The notes under the pieces were generated by a model, which saw nothing but the letters and a program-made list of their open reading frames with translations, ran no database searches and was not told the DNA's origin. The position numbers and the translations under genes were made by a program. This document shows positions 20,895 through 30,605 of a DNA stretch of 52,308 bases, piece after piece; the first letter of the stretch is position 1; each line of letters begins with the position of its first letter. This DNA comes from a virus. The stretch spans positions 1 to 52,308 of IMG/VR virus record IMGVR_UViG_3300044726_000110. One strand, 5' to 3'.

Positions 20895-21369
20895 CTCCCT
20901 TGCAATGCGCGACTCGATCAAGACGTTGCTGGAAGCTGCCGGGGCCGAGAACGTCTACACCGAGGATCCGAAACTCGTAGACTGGCCCACCGTGTTCGAC
21001 ATGCTGGTCCAGCAGAACAAGCAGTTCATCCAGGCGTGGGTGATCCGGCGCGTTGGGAGTGTGCCGCTCACAAGTGAGACATCTCAATACGTCCCCATCG
21101 GGTGCGCCATTTACTGGAACCACACGTTCAACGTGATGCTGTTCTTTGGCTATGTCGAGGGCAGCAGCGAAGATCAGATGCATGCGCTCATCGATCAAGT
21201 CCTGACGTACATGCAGGGGAAGCGCACGTTGGGGAACACCGCATTCGGGGTGATGGCCCCGCTAACGCTCACAGGTATCCGGCCTGAGCAGTTGGGCGGT
21301 ATCGGTGGATATGAGGCTACGTTTACGCTCGTTGCCCAGCAACACGAGTCGGGAGTAGTGATGGAGTGA
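20884..21369 (+). CDS. Tail terminator/completion-like protein (161 aa)
   Basis: GTG start 11 bp inside the previous gene. MRDSIKTLLEAAGAENVYTE then AWVIRRVG, YVPIGCAIYWNHTFNVMLFF and a C-terminal EATFTLVAQQHES: the helix-strand arrangement of tail terminator proteins that cap the tube. It is directly upstream of a short gene and the tube protein, the usual location. Confidence 0.68.
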   Translation: MAVSSLAMRDSIKTLLEAAGAENVYTEDPKLVDWPTVFDMLVQQNKQFIQAWVIRRVGSVPLTSETSQYVPIGCAIYWNHTFNVMLFFGYVEGSSEDQMHALIDQVLTYMQGKRTLGNTAFGVMAPLTLTGIRPEQLGGIGGYEATFTLVAQQHESGVVME

Positions 21370-21375
21370 GCATCT

Positions 21376-21732
21376 ATGGCCTGTGGCTGCACACCAGTTG
21401 ACCTTGACGCGGTAGCCGCCGCGTGGCAGTCTTTCAAGGAACTTGAGGAGTCCGCCGTTATGACCCAGCCAACACCCCCAGCAGAGCAGCCAGCCGAGGA
21501 CGAGGAACTGACCACGGTCTACTGGACCGGGGATCCCGAAGTCACGGCTATCAGCGCGGGCGGCGTCGATAACCTGGTCATCAAGAACGGCCAAGCCAAG
21601 GTGCCGATCAGCATTGCGGTCTACCTCACGAGTGCCCAACCGAGAAACTTCAGCGCGGCCCCGCCAGCCAAGGGATCGCCAGAAGCCGCCAAAACGCCGA
21701 GTACGCCAGCGAAAGAAAACGCTCAGGAGTAA
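21376..21732 (+). CDS. Small virion-region protein (118 aa)
   Basis: ATG right after the terminator gene. Cys pair MACGCTPVDLD at the start, an acidic Pro-rich linker (PPAEQPAEDEE), a compact strand region TTVYWTGDPEVTAISAGGVDN and an Ala/Pro/Lys tail (APPAKGSPEAAKTPSTPAKE). Could be a connector or tube accessory. No family recognised. Confidence 0.55.
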   Translation: MACGCTPVDLDAVAAAWQSFKELEESAVMTQPTPPAEQPAEDEELTTVYWTGDPEVTAISAGGVDNLVIKNGQAKVPISIAVYLTSAQPRNFSAAPPAKGSPEAAKTPSTPAKENAQE

Positions 21733-21738
21733 TCCGCG

Positions 21739-22686
21739 ATGACGATGGCACGGTCCTTCCAATACAAGGTCGCCCTGAAGAAGGAAACCGTCTGGGGTAC
21801 TCCTGTTGTCCCCGACGTGACATTCCCGATCATGGACGGCTCCGGCGTCCCGCAGCTTACCGCCACTTATGATGACGGCAAGCGCGGTGTTGCAACCGCC
21901 GACTTCGACGCCCTGCTCGATGCGGGCCACGGCGAAATGTCGTTTGAGGGGTGGTACTACCCCGAGACAATCGCCCACGCCATCATGGGGCTGTTCGGTA
22001 CCGACACGATCTCGGGCGCGTCTGACCCGTACACGCACACGTTCTCGCTGAACGTCGATGTGCCGTCGTACACGATTGAAGAGACGTACCTCGCTGGGGC
22101 CAGCGGTGGCGTCCAGTACGCCGGATCCAGGTTCGGCTCGCTGAGCTTCAACTGGGATGCGTCGGGCGGCGCTCTCGGCTACAACGCGACCGCGATGGGC
22201 AAGATCCCCACGGTCGTGACCCCGGCTGCACCGGCCATCTCGATTGAGACGGCCTTCGAGGGCTGGCAGGCCACGGTCACCAGCACCGGCCTGACCACTC
22301 CCTGCGTGGTCACTCAGGGCGAGATCAACCTCACGCGTGACCTCCAGGTCATTCACACCGGGTGTGACAGCAAGGATCCGTCCTTCATCAACGCCGGTGC
22401 CATGTCGGTCGAGGGCAGCTTGCAGGTAGCCTTCAACAACATGGCTCTCTTCAACCTGTTCCTCGCCGGTACCCGCCAGTCCCTCGTGATCTCCTTCGTG
22501 AAGGGGACGCCGGAACGCAGCATTGTGTTCACGATGACGGACTGCTTCTTCGGTGCCGCGCCGCCCGAGTGGGATCGCTCAGGCATCTCGGTTCTCATGC
22601 GCCTCAGCTTCCGTGGTATCTACAACCTCACGGATGCCGGCAACATCAAGATCGTCTGCAAGAACGCCAAAGCGACGGCGTACTAG
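21739..22686 (+). CDS. Major tail tube protein (315 aa)
   Basis: FQYKVALKKETVWGTPVVPD, FEGWYYPETIAHAIMGLFGTD, then DPYTHTFSLNVDVPSYTIEE and GSRFGSLSFNWDASGGALGY read like phage tail tube proteins: a beta-barrel plus beta-loop. The WGTP and GSxxFxxx motifs are common to that family. It sits upstream of the chaperone pair and tape measure, as expected. Forms the hexameric tail tube rings. Confidence 0.83.
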   Translation: MTMARSFQYKVALKKETVWGTPVVPDVTFPIMDGSGVPQLTATYDDGKRGVATADFDALLDAGHGEMSFEGWYYPETIAHAIMGLFGTDTISGASDPYTHTFSLNVDVPSYTIEETYLAGASGGVQYAGSRFGSLSFNWDASGGALGYNATAMGKIPTVVTPAAPAISIETAFEGWQATVTSTGLTTPCVVTQGEINLTRDLQVIHTGCDSKDPSFINAGAMSVEGSLQVAFNNMALFNLFLAGTRQSLVISFVKGTPERSIVFTMTDCFFGAAPPEWDRSGISVLMRLSFRGIYNLTDAGNIKIVCKNAKATAY

Positions 22687-22743
22687 GACGCTCTCACAAA
22701 CCGGGGAGCCAGCCCCACCAATCATCAACTAGGAGTACGCACC

Positions 22744-23280
22744 GTGGCATGGAAAACAATAAGCATCGAGATCGGACGAAAGTACGATCTCGATGAACCC
22801 AACCAGGACTTGTGGATCAAGGCAATCCCGATGATGTGGTTGCCTGGTTCACAAAGCACCGACATCATCTCCCGCATTAATGCTGATGAGGCGAAGGTGC
22901 GGGAGATCGGTGAGGACGGCGAAGAGGCCATCAAGATCCGCATGGCGGGCCTCTACGACATCTTCCCGGCACTGGTCGCTTCGTGGAACCTGAAGAACGA
23001 CGACCAGGACATGCCGATCCCGAGCAAGCTGGAGGACATGTCCTTCGTCCGCTCACTCCCGGTCCAGATCATTCAGGAGGTCTGTGACGCCTGCATCAAC
23101 TACGGAGTCGAGACTGAGCCAGACAACGCGGTGGCGCTCGTTGCGGCCAATGACCCCGATGCTGGAGATGCGGCGGCACAAGCTATCCCTTTAGCGAAAG
23201 ACGGCGAATCCGAACCGCTATCCTTAGTGGCAGCGGGCCAAGCAGAGCCGTCGAGCAGCAATGGAAACTCTTACAGCTAG
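22744..23280 (+). CDS. Tail assembly chaperone G-like protein (178 aa)
   Basis: GTG 22744 with AGGAGTACGCACC just ahead. A compact helical protein (DLDEPNQDLWIKAIPMMWLP, FVRSLPVQIIQEVCDAC) with an Asp/Ala tail, which is the typical N-terminal chaperone before a tape measure. A canonical -1 slippery site lies at codon 149-150, so most ribosomes would end here at 178 residues and some would make the longer G-T form. Confidence 0.8.
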   Translation: MAWKTISIEIGRKYDLDEPNQDLWIKAIPMMWLPGSQSTDIISRINADEAKVREIGEDGEEAIKIRMAGLYDIFPALVASWNLKNDDQDMPIPSKLEDMSFVRSLPVQIIQEVCDACINYGVETEPDNAVALVAANDPDAGDAAAQAIPLAKDGESEPLSLVAAGQAEPSSSNGNSYS

Positions 23281-23624
23281 CGCAGGCACAGGGCCAGGAA
23301 ATCGATACGTCCGCGCTGGCTGAACTCATGGAGGCGACTCGACCCGGTGGCGTAAGCGATCAGGAGAAGGAGCCTCTTCCCGAATGGTACGTTGTGGCAG
23401 AATGCATGAAAGCGTATCATTGGACTGAGCGTCAGTTCTGGGAAGATAACAGTCCAGCGATGATCTTCCGTCTCCTGTGGATCGAAAAGGTCCACGCGGA
23501 GAGGGATGAAAAAGATCGAACGAGGGCGCAATCGAATGCCGCGAGCAACAGCGCAAATCAAGGTCAGCCTGGATCCGGGGGAATGGCAAGACCTCGCCCG
23601 CGAGGTCAATCGGCTCGCCGCTAA
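22744..23624 (+). CDS. Tail assembly chaperone G-T fusion by -1 frameshift (about 293 aa)
   Basis: Slip at C-CCT-TTA (23187-23193), then -1 frame from 23193 through to stop 23622-23624: AVEQQWKLLQLAQAQGQEID, then ELMEATRPGG, KAYHWTERQFWEDNSPAMIF and LLWIEKVHAERDEKD. The -1 frame is open from well before the slip and has no good start of its own ahead of 23328. Reading it as lambda-like G/GT fits its position one gene before the tape measure. Recoding is inferred from pattern. Confidence 0.78.
23187..23193 (+). promoter_or_regulatory. Slippery heptamer for -1 frameshifting
   Basis: CCCTTTA in the zero frame as C-CCT-TTA, the X-XXY-YYZ pattern. A possible downstream stem pairs CCGCT at 23215 with AGCGG at 23232, about 22 nt after the site. 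Directly supports translation of the G-T fusion. Confidence 0.75.
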
Positions 23625-24096
23625 CCTTCCCGAAGAACGTAACATCATCCTCCAGGGAATGCGCGAGACTGTGGAATCAGCCGTCATGTCTCAGTACACG
23701 GATTATCCTGTGGACGATGCACGGCCTAGCCCATCCGTCTTTAGTGGGGCATGGGGCGCGGGACTGGACGTAAAGGTGCGGCCCGATCTTGGGGCGATCA
23801 CGATTACGAACAACGCGGCACATGCCGCCGCTGTCGAGATTGGTCGCGGCCCCGGCCCGGTGCCGCAGTCGCCAATCGCGGAGTGGGCACGTGAAAAGCT
23901 GGATCTTGAGGATCCGAAAGCTATACGGCGCATTTGGCGCAAAATTGTGGAGCGCGGCTATCGAGGTGAGCACATCATTTGGAAGGCCACCAACCCGTAT
24001 GCTGATGGCGGCACCGGGCCGGATCTTCACAACGAGCTAGGCTATATTCTTCGTGACCGCATCGAGCGGCTCATGAGAAAGCATGGGTGGGGCTAG
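23506..24096 (+). CDS. Tail completion/minor capsid-like protein between chaperone and tape measure (196 aa)
   Basis: Start at ATG 23506 (after GGAGAGGG) is preferred; MPRATAQIKV at 23536 is an alternative. IKVSLDPGEWQDLAREVNRL, VAAAVEIGRGPGPVPQSPI and LRDRIERLMRKHGWG recall HK97 gp10-like neck/tail completion proteins, whose motif includes AxxVExG and an Arg helix at the end. It overlaps the T frame by 119 bp, so the three genes are tightly packed. Unusual position, since gp10-like genes normally precede the tube. Confidence 0.62.
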   Translation: MKKIERGRNRMPRATAQIKVSLDPGEWQDLAREVNRLAANLPEERNIILQGMRETVESAVMSQYTDYPVDDARPSPSVFSGAWGAGLDVKVRPDLGAITITNNAAHAAAVEIGRGPGPVPQSPIAEWAREKLDLEDPKAIRRIWRKIVERGYRGEHIIWKATNPYADGGTGPDLHNELGYILRDRIERLMRKHGWG

Positions 24097-27000
24097 TGGC
24101 TTTCGGTGGCGGCGGCTCCGCAATCTACACGGCGCAGTTGCAGATCGACACGCGGCAGGCACAGGCCGCGCTTTCGGCGTTCGGCAATCAGATGCGGACC
24201 TCGATGCGCCGCGTATCGCAGGAGACGAAGCAGGCGTCCGTTGGAGCCACGATTGGCCTAGAGCGGCTAACTAAGAACCTCGCGGGGCCGGGGCTGGGAT
24301 CGCAGCAGTTCCGTGTAGCGTCGGCTGGAGCCAAGGCCACCAAGACCAGCTTTGATAATCTCACCGCTTCGCAAATCGCTAGCATGAAGGGTAACGATAA
24401 GCTGCGCGTCTCCCTCATTGGCGTCACGCGCGCGTTCGCTGATCAGAAGAAGATGGGCCAGGTCACTAGCCAGACGCTACGGACGATGGCTGCTGATGTT
24501 GCGATGATCGGTCGTACCGCTAAGACGCAGGCCGACCGAAACATGTTCAAGGGTCTGACCGATGACTTGGTTGCTTATGCCGACGCGATGGACGCCGCCC
24601 TTAATGACGTAGGGCGCAATAAGGCAATCGTAAATCAGGCGAAGCAGCGGGTCGATTCGCTGAAGCTAGAAGCTGATCAGTTAAAGATGAATACGGCGTA
24701 CTATAAGGACGCCCAAGCCGCAATGCGCGCGCTTGCTGCCCCCGCTAAGGGAGCGAAAGGATTCACCTCTACGGCCCCGCGTGGCGGGATCCTGGGCCGC
24801 ATGGGGATGACGAAATCCACGTTCACGCCTGTGGCTGGGCCTGGTGGCGGCAAGGACTCGGATCTTGTCCGTGGGCAAATGATGCCAGAGCGGTCCAAGG
24901 CCGCCGCCAAAGCGTTGCTGAATCTTAGCTCGGCGGCACAGGGCGCAATGATCGGCGTGGCAGCGTTGGACGGAAACATCGTGGGCCTGGGCTTCTCCCT
25001 GATCTTCTTGAGCTACGGTATCGTTACCGTGGCGGTGGCGTTCGCTGCACTGACGGTTGCGATGATCGCCACTGAGCGCTTCTTCAAGATGATCATTACG
25101 CAGGGGGCCAAGGCGGGCACTGCGATGGAGAAGCTGGGCACACAGATGGCGGGCTTCTTCAAGAGCGCCGCGAAGTCGCAGGAAGTGCTCACCAAGGCAT
25201 CCGGCTTTGCTGCCGAGTTCGGCCTGGATCCTGCTGCTGCACAGCAGGTTACCTATGAACTAGAAAAAATGGGGATGGCTACCAAGACCTACATGACCGC
25301 GATGGCTAACGCGTCGGCGGCGACAGGTCAGGATATCGTAGCCATCAACGAGCAGTTCCTGGCGATCCAGAAGGCCAACGCTGCAGACCAAAAGGGCTTG
25401 ATAGAGCAGTTCTCCAAGGACTTTGATCTCAGCGCGACTAAGTACGCCTCCACGCTCGAACTGGCTATCGCCCTCAATGAGCGGTTCGCTGGCTCTGCGG
25501 AGGCAGCGGCGAATACTAACGCAGGCATCATTGCTAAGATCAAGGCGGCGTGGTTCGACTTCGTGACGACGGTTGGCTCCGTACTGGTGGGCTTCTTCAA
25601 GCCGATCCTTGAAGCGGGCCTCGCGTTCGTGCAGTCGATGCTGGCGGGCTTCAAGGCGGCGCGGGACGCTGGGATCAAGACGGGCGACCTGAACGACCGC
25701 ATGCTGGAGTTCGCCAACACGATCCGTATGATTACCCCGTACCTCATGCGCATCGGCTGGGTGCTGGGTAAGGTCGTGTACTACGGCTTATTGATCATGG
25801 CGAAGATCGTCAAGGTCGTGGCCGACACCCTCATTCGCCTATGGAACAAGATCAAGCCAGTCATCGACACCATCCGCGCTCTCATTCCTTACGTCAAGGA
25901 AATAGCCGACAAGATCATTAACTGGTACAAAGCCAATAAGGATCTCATCGACGGGCTACTCACGGCTATTGCTCTCCTATTCGCATTCGAGGGCGGCATG
26001 CGCACGGGCATGGCGGCGGCAGATCTATTCGCTAAGGCACTCGGTGGCGTGTGGGGTATGTTGGTCGGCCTCTGGAACATGCTGATGAACACCTACGTGG
26101 TGAAGTTCGCCCAGACCGGCATCGAAGCAATCACGTCTGCGATCCGTGCCCTGATGACCCTGATTGGTCAACTCGCTGGCAAGACCATCCAGTTCGCCTC
26201 GTCCGGCATCGAAGGGATCATGAGCGCGCTCCGTGGCATTGGCGGGCTGCTTGATGACATCGCAAAGAAGGCGGCGGCCATCAAGCTGCCGGGGATCAGT
26301 GGCGAGCCTGGGACACCGGGCGCACCGGGAACACCGGGCACAACTCCAGCGGCACCAAAGTTCCCAGCCTTCAATTTTGACAACTGGCCCGCGATGATCG
26401 GTGGTGCGTTGGGGCCGTTGCTCGCACAAGCGATCACTTTGGCGATGGCACATCCGCTGGTCCTGGCGGCGCTGGCAGCGGCAGCACTGGTGATCGGGGC
26501 GGCGTTGTTCCCGAAGGAGACAGGCTTCGTCACGAGTCGCGCCGCCGACTGGATTGGGGCCGCGATCGTCACGATCATTGGTGCGCTTGCCACCATGTAC
26601 TTGCGCATCATTGATAAGTTCATTGAACTGCAAATCCTGATCCGCGTGGAGTTGGCGAAGCTATTCGTCAACGCGTGGCTGGCTGTCTTTGATCTACTCA
26701 AGGAGACGGTACAGAAGGTATTCGGTGGCCTGAAGGATATCATCGTTGGCATCATTACCGGCGACTGGGAACGGGCGGTACGGGGCGCGCTCAAGGTACT
26801 GGACGCGATCTTTATTGATCTGCCGAAGGGGCTGCTGACGATCCTCAAGGATACCTGGGTGTCGGCCCTCACCGAGACTGTACCCGTCATTGCTAACGCC
26901 CTGTGGGAGGCGTTCAAGTACGTCACGGAGCCACTCGTTGATATCTTCAAGGAGCCGTTCACCGCGATCTGGGAGTGGATGAAGAACTGGTGGGCGCAGT

Positions 27001-27773
27001 TCAGCGGCCAGTGGGTGACGGAGAAGTTCGATGCCAGCAAGCGCGCATTCAAGGAGCAGCTTGCAAACATCAAGCAGGCGTTCAAGGACATCTTCGACTT
27101 CCAGGGATCGGACAGCATCGGCAGGATCATTAGCGGCGCGTTCGAGGCGCTGACCAACTTCGTCAACCGTATGCCCAATCCATTCGGGCGCTTCATGGAC
27201 CTCATGGAAGATGTCATTGAGAAGGCGCGCAGGGTAAAAGATTTCGTTAACGCTGTGCTGCCTGGCAATCCGGCTGGCGGTGGCGGTAGCTCTAGCGGCG
27301 GGGGTGGTCAGCAGCAACAGCAACAGCAGGCATATTGGGTGCCTGCACAGATTACCGATTGGAAGTTCCATTACGGGGCAAACGGATCGATCTCGTACGG
27401 CAACTACGCGATTGCAACGAGCCACTGGTCAGATCAAGGAGCAGGGGTAGCCTACGTCAATATGCCGGGGCTGCAACAGCCAGACCTGAGCAAGTACGCC
27501 CTCGGTGGCCGCGTCCCCGGCAGGCCGGGGCAGAAGGTTCCAGTGCTTGCTGAGGCCGGGGAGGTGTTCCTTGGGGCACCCAACCTCGCACGGGCCAGCG
27601 GCAGGGAAGCGGCAGCGTTGGGCGGGGGTGGCGGCGTGAACATCTACCTCGACGCTCGCGGCTCCGTCATGACCAACGATGTGGTCGATGAACTCGCTAA
27701 CCAGATCTTCGCAAAGGTGGGCCGTAATCTCTCCGGTAACCGTGGCATGACCTTCCACAGGATTAATGGATGA
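24096..27773 (+). CDS. Tape measure protein (1226 aa)
   Basis: I start at GTG 24096 (TAGTG overlap with the previous stop); GTG 24087 is also possible. The longest gene, placed after chaperones. N-terminal helical half with AQLQIDTRQAQAALSAFGNQ, TASQIASMKGNDKLRVSLIG; central hydrophobic membrane-spanning regions (LGFSLIFLSYGIVTVAVAFA; LALAAAALVIGAALF); a collagen-like GEPGTPGAPGTPGTTP near residue 735; a Gly/Ser/Gln-rich linker; and the end VGRNLSGNRGMTFHRING. Sets tail length and enters the host membrane. No lysozyme or peptidase domain is seen. Confidence 0.87.
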   Translation: MAFGGGGSAIYTAQLQIDTRQAQAALSAFGNQMRTSMRRVSQETKQASVGATIGLERLTKNLAGPGLGSQQFRVASAGAKATKTSFDNLTASQIASMKGNDKLRVSLIGVTRAFADQKKMGQVTSQTLRTMAADVAMIGRTAKTQADRNMFKGLTDDLVAYADAMDAALNDVGRNKAIVNQAKQRVDSLKLEADQLKMNTAYYKDAQAAMRALAAPAKGAKGFTSTAPRGGILGRMGMTKSTFTPVAGPGGGKDSDLVRGQMMPERSKAAAKALLNLSSAAQGAMIGVAALDGNIVGLGFSLIFLSYGIVTVAVAFAALTVAMIATERFFKMIITQGAKAGTAMEKLGTQMAGFFKSAAKSQEVLTKASGFAAEFGLDPAAAQQVTYELEKMGMATKTYMTAMANASAATGQDIVAINEQFLAIQKANAADQKGLIEQFSKDFDLSATKYASTLELAIALNERFAGSAEAAANTNAGIIAKIKAAWFDFVTTVGSVLVGFFKPILEAGLAFVQSMLAGFKAARDAGIKTGDLNDRMLEFANTIRMITPYLMRIGWVLGKVVYYGLLIMAKIVKVVADTLIRLWNKIKPVIDTIRALIPYVKEIADKIINWYKANKDLIDGLLTAIALLFAFEGGMRTGMAAADLFAKALGGVWGMLVGLWNMLMNTYVVKFAQTGIEAITSAIRALMTLIGQLAGKTIQFASSGIEGIMSALRGIGGLLDDIAKKAAAIKLPGISGEPGTPGAPGTPGTTPAAPKFPAFNFDNWPAMIGGALGPLLAQAITLAMAHPLVLAALAAAALVIGAALFPKETGFVTSRAADWIGAAIVTIIGALATMYLRIIDKFIELQILIRVELAKLFVNAWLAVFDLLKETVQKVFGGLKDIIVGIITGDWERAVRGALKVLDAIFIDLPKGLLTILKDTWVSALTETVPVIANALWEAFKYVTEPLVDIFKEPFTAIWEWMKNWWAQFSGQWVTEKFDASKRAFKEQLANIKQAFKDIFDFQGSDSIGRIISGAFEALTNFVNRMPNPFGRFMDLMEDVIEKARRVKDFVNAVLPGNPAGGGGSSSGGGGQQQQQQQAYWVPAQITDWKFHYGANGSISYGNYAIATSHWSDQGAGVAYVNMPGLQQPDLSKYALGGRVPGRPGQKVPVLAEAGEVFLGAPNLARASGREAAALGGGGGVNIYLDARGSVMTNDVVDELANQIFAKVGRNLSGNRGMTFHRING

Positions 27774-29062
27774 GTTTCTCTGTACTTATCAACGGCCTCG
27801 AATACAACGAGAACACGTTCCGCAACACGATGGAAATCCGTGAAGCCATGCAGATGAACGGGTCTGGCATGAGCGCTACCGTGCAGTTGACTGACGACTT
27901 GCCGGTGCCCACGGGTGGGAACGAGATCCGCGTATACAAGGATGACGTGCTGGAGTTCGCTGGCCGCATCAAGAACGTGGACCCGAGCTTTGCGAGCTTC
28001 GCGATGCAGTACGGCTTGGACTGTGCCGACTATACGCCAGACTTCGATTCACAGTTCATCAGCGAGACGTTCGATGAGAACAACATCGGCGACACCGTGC
28101 GGGTTATCATTGGATACGTGGGCCGGGGCTTCACCAGTAACAACGTGGAGAACGGGCCAGACATCGGTGAAGTGGTCATGGAGCTTGAGGCTCCCAGCGG
28201 TGTCATCACGCGGCTGGCGGAAGGCATTGAGCACCAGTGGTACGTGGACTATGAGCGCGATGTGCATTTCTTTTATATCAAGAACCGACCGGCCCCGGTG
28301 CCGACGCTGGACTTCGACACTGATCTAGTCAACTACAGCAACCTGACCCCGAGTGAGGATGTCTCGCAGGTCAAGAATGTTATCTACCTGACGGGCGTGC
28401 AAGTCAAGAGCCGCTACAACGCGGGCCACGCCTGGATCGCGGACGGCGACACACGCTTCTTCCCGCTGGGGTATCAACCTGTGGGCCTGAACGAGACGAT
28501 CGTGCGCGTGAACGGCGCACCACAAACGCTCAAACTAGATACCCGCGATGGTCAAATGGGTGACGGTGCCACGGACGACGGATCCGTCTACCTGTGTATT
28601 GATAACTGGGGCATCCGGTGGGCCGACAATAGCCCTCCCGCTGAGCTAGCGCAGCTAGACGTATCGTATAAGTACGTCGTGGATACCACGGTGAAGGTTG
28701 AGGAGCCACGAAGCATCGAGATGATGCGGCTCCGCGAGAATACACCGACCGCGCCATCCAATGGCAGACACGAGTTCAAGTTCGAGGTGCCGGATCTGGG
28801 CCTACAGGACAACGAGGGGCCAGTAGTTGATTACGGAAATCTGCTGCTTAGCCGCTACGCATTTCCACGTTGGGATATATCGTTCGATAGCTTGACACAA
28901 GGTTGGCAACGTGGGCAGACTTTCTACGGCCAGTCAACGCGGCACGGCTTCGCCACCGACTTCTACATCACGAGTGTGACCAAGAGATTGTACCAGTCGA
29001 GTGACGGCATAACCCGGTTCGCATATAACTTGGAGGCATCGTCCTCACCATTCCCAGGATAG
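27770..29062 (+). CDS. Distal tail/baseplate hub-type protein (430 aa)
   Basis: ATGA overlap with the tape measure stop. MSFSVLINGLEYNENTFRNT, then EFAGRIKNVDPSFASFAMQY, CADYTPDFDSQFISETFDEN and IEHQWYVDYERDVHFFYIKN resemble distal tail and hub (gp27-like) proteins: beta barrels with long loops. The order tape measure, hub, fibres is classic. No enzyme motif. Connects the tube end to the receptor-binding fibres. Confidence 0.75.
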   Translation: MSFSVLINGLEYNENTFRNTMEIREAMQMNGSGMSATVQLTDDLPVPTGGNEIRVYKDDVLEFAGRIKNVDPSFASFAMQYGLDCADYTPDFDSQFISETFDENNIGDTVRVIIGYVGRGFTSNNVENGPDIGEVVMELEAPSGVITRLAEGIEHQWYVDYERDVHFFYIKNRPAPVPTLDFDTDLVNYSNLTPSEDVSQVKNVIYLTGVQVKSRYNAGHAWIADGDTRFFPLGYQPVGLNETIVRVNGAPQTLKLDTRDGQMGDGATDDGSVYLCIDNWGIRWADNSPPAELAQLDVSYKYVVDTTVKVEEPRSIEMMRLRENTPTAPSNGRHEFKFEVPDLGLQDNEGPVVDYGNLLLSRYAFPRWDISFDSLTQGWQRGQTFYGQSTRHGFATDFYITSVTKRLYQSSDGITRFAYNLEASSSPFPG

Positions 29063-29069
29063 GTGATTA

Positions 29070-30605
29070 GTGGCCGGTCAACTAGACCAGTTCAACCGCA
29101 CGATCCGCAACCTGTACGCGGCGGTGTTTGAACGTCCTGGCGGGCCAACTGATAACAGAGTCCCGACCGCGGCGGATCTGCACTATACGCAGCAGCTTAG
29201 CATCCATGCGCGAAATCGGCTGGGGCTGGCTATCGCCAACGACGTGCCCGAGATCTGGCTACGGCTAAATGATCAGCTCCTTGACTACGGGGCCATGAAT
29301 AACCGATACGTGGACTCTGCGGCGTTGACGCGGGTCTGGGTGGATAATAAGGCAGCACTGTGGAGCGCCTCACCTACATGGACGACTACGCCACGGGTGC
29401 AGTCGGTAGACGGGCTAATCGATGGTCGGCCCAACAGCAGTAAGCGCTTCCAGGGGATCGCAGGCGGTACAGCCTACTACATCCTTTCGACCAGCCTACC
29501 GCCAACGCAGAACTTCACGGTTGAGTTCTTGATGAAAGTCATCAGTGTCCCCGGTGGATCGTGGGTAGGCGGCGGCTTGCTGGAAGGCGTTACCACCACG
29601 GGCGCGGGTCTGCTTCTCGATAGTAACGGTACAACGATCCGTCTACGCGGGGAGCCGGGAGCGTTGGTCGCCGGTGCCCTCACGATTGGACAGCTTCATC
29701 ACTGCGCGTTCGTACGCGACTATGAGGGCACGAATCGTCTGTATCTGGATGGCGTGGAAGTCGCCAACGAGGACGGCTCCGTGGGGAGTAGCTCATTTAC
29801 CGTGCCGTGGCGGATCTATGGTGGGGACGCAAGCCTCGTGTTTGAGATGGAAGAGGCCGCCATGTATCGGACCGCTCTGACGGCGGCGCAGATCGCGGCT
29901 CACTACGCAGCGTTTGCGGAGGAGGAGAACGCGGTAGGTTCGAGCTATGCGCCGCTCGCCCGCTACTACGAAGCGCTCACACCTAGCGGCGCGGACGGTG
30001 CCAACGATTCCAGCATGGCGCTCTACAGTGACAAGGTGAGCTACAGCAGTGCGGTGCTGCATGCAACGCTGATGTGGGGCATCATCAGGATCCGGCCCAA
30101 CTATGCATCCACGGCTGGTACCGACAGGACGATCTTCGACTGGAGGGTGGATGCTAACAACAGGGTTACGCTGCACTTCAATCAGGCGACCGACTCGTTC
30201 GTCCTAACGAGGTTGAACGCCGGGGCCGGGGCCACGGCGAGCGTAGTAACCGCTCACGCCGCTTACGATTATATCACTATCGCATTCAAGCTGAGCGCGA
30301 CGCAGATCTCCATCAGCTTGAATGGCGGCGCTTGGACCGATGTTGCGAACACGGCTATCCCCACGATGACGACGGCGCTCAATTTCAGCTTGTACATGAC
30401 CAACGTCCAGTACATACTTTGGTCGGCACTCGGAGTGGGAACCCTCACCGATGCTGGCCTCGCAGCCGTACACGCGAAAGGCAACGCCGACCCGGACATC
30501 AGCGACTTCGGGGACGCGGTGCTCAACGAGATATCCTTCCTCTGGCATGGCCGTGGAACTGCACACGTACCCATCGGGGCGTGGGGAGAATCGATGTATG
30601 AATAA
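29070..30605 (+). CDS. Tail fibre protein with LamG-like lectin domains (511 aa)
   Basis: GTG start. Residues about 115-290 read like a laminin-G/concanavalin-type sandwich: GGTAYYILSTSLPPTQNFTV/EFLMKV, GGGLLEGVTTTGAGLLLDSN, HCAFVRDYEGTNRLYLDGVE and a WRIYGGDAS end with a helix AALTAAQIAAHYAAFAE. A second copy, more diverged, follows around 300-470. Such tandem lectin domains bind surface glycans, so it is a receptor-binding candidate. Confidence 0.74.
   Translation: MAGQLDQFNRTIRNLYAAVFERPGGPTDNRVPTAADLHYTQQLSIHARNRLGLAIANDVPEIWLRLNDQLLDYGAMNNRYVDSAALTRVWVDNKAALWSASPTWTTTPRVQSVDGLIDGRPNSSKRFQGIAGGTAYYILSTSLPPTQNFTVEFLMKVISVPGGSWVGGGLLEGVTTTGAGLLLDSNGTTIRLRGEPGALVAGALTIGQLHHCAFVRDYEGTNRLYLDGVEVANEDGSVGSSSFTVPWRIYGGDASLVFEMEEAAMYRTALTAAQIAAHYAAFAEEENAVGSSYAPLARYYEALTPSGADGANDSSMALYSDKVSYSSAVLHATLMWGIIRIRPNYASTAGTDRTIFDWRVDANNRVTLHFNQATDSFVLTRLNAGAGATASVVTAHAAYDYITIAFKLSATQISISLNGGAWTDVANTAIPTMTTALNFSLYMTNVQYILWSALGVGTLTDAGLAAVHAKGNADPDISDFGDAVLNEISFLWHGRGTAHVPIGAWGESMYE

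Noticed and set aside
21262-22356. 364-codon antisense frame across the tube and connector genes
   Set aside because: Low-complexity Arg/Gly/Asp shadow, no independent support.
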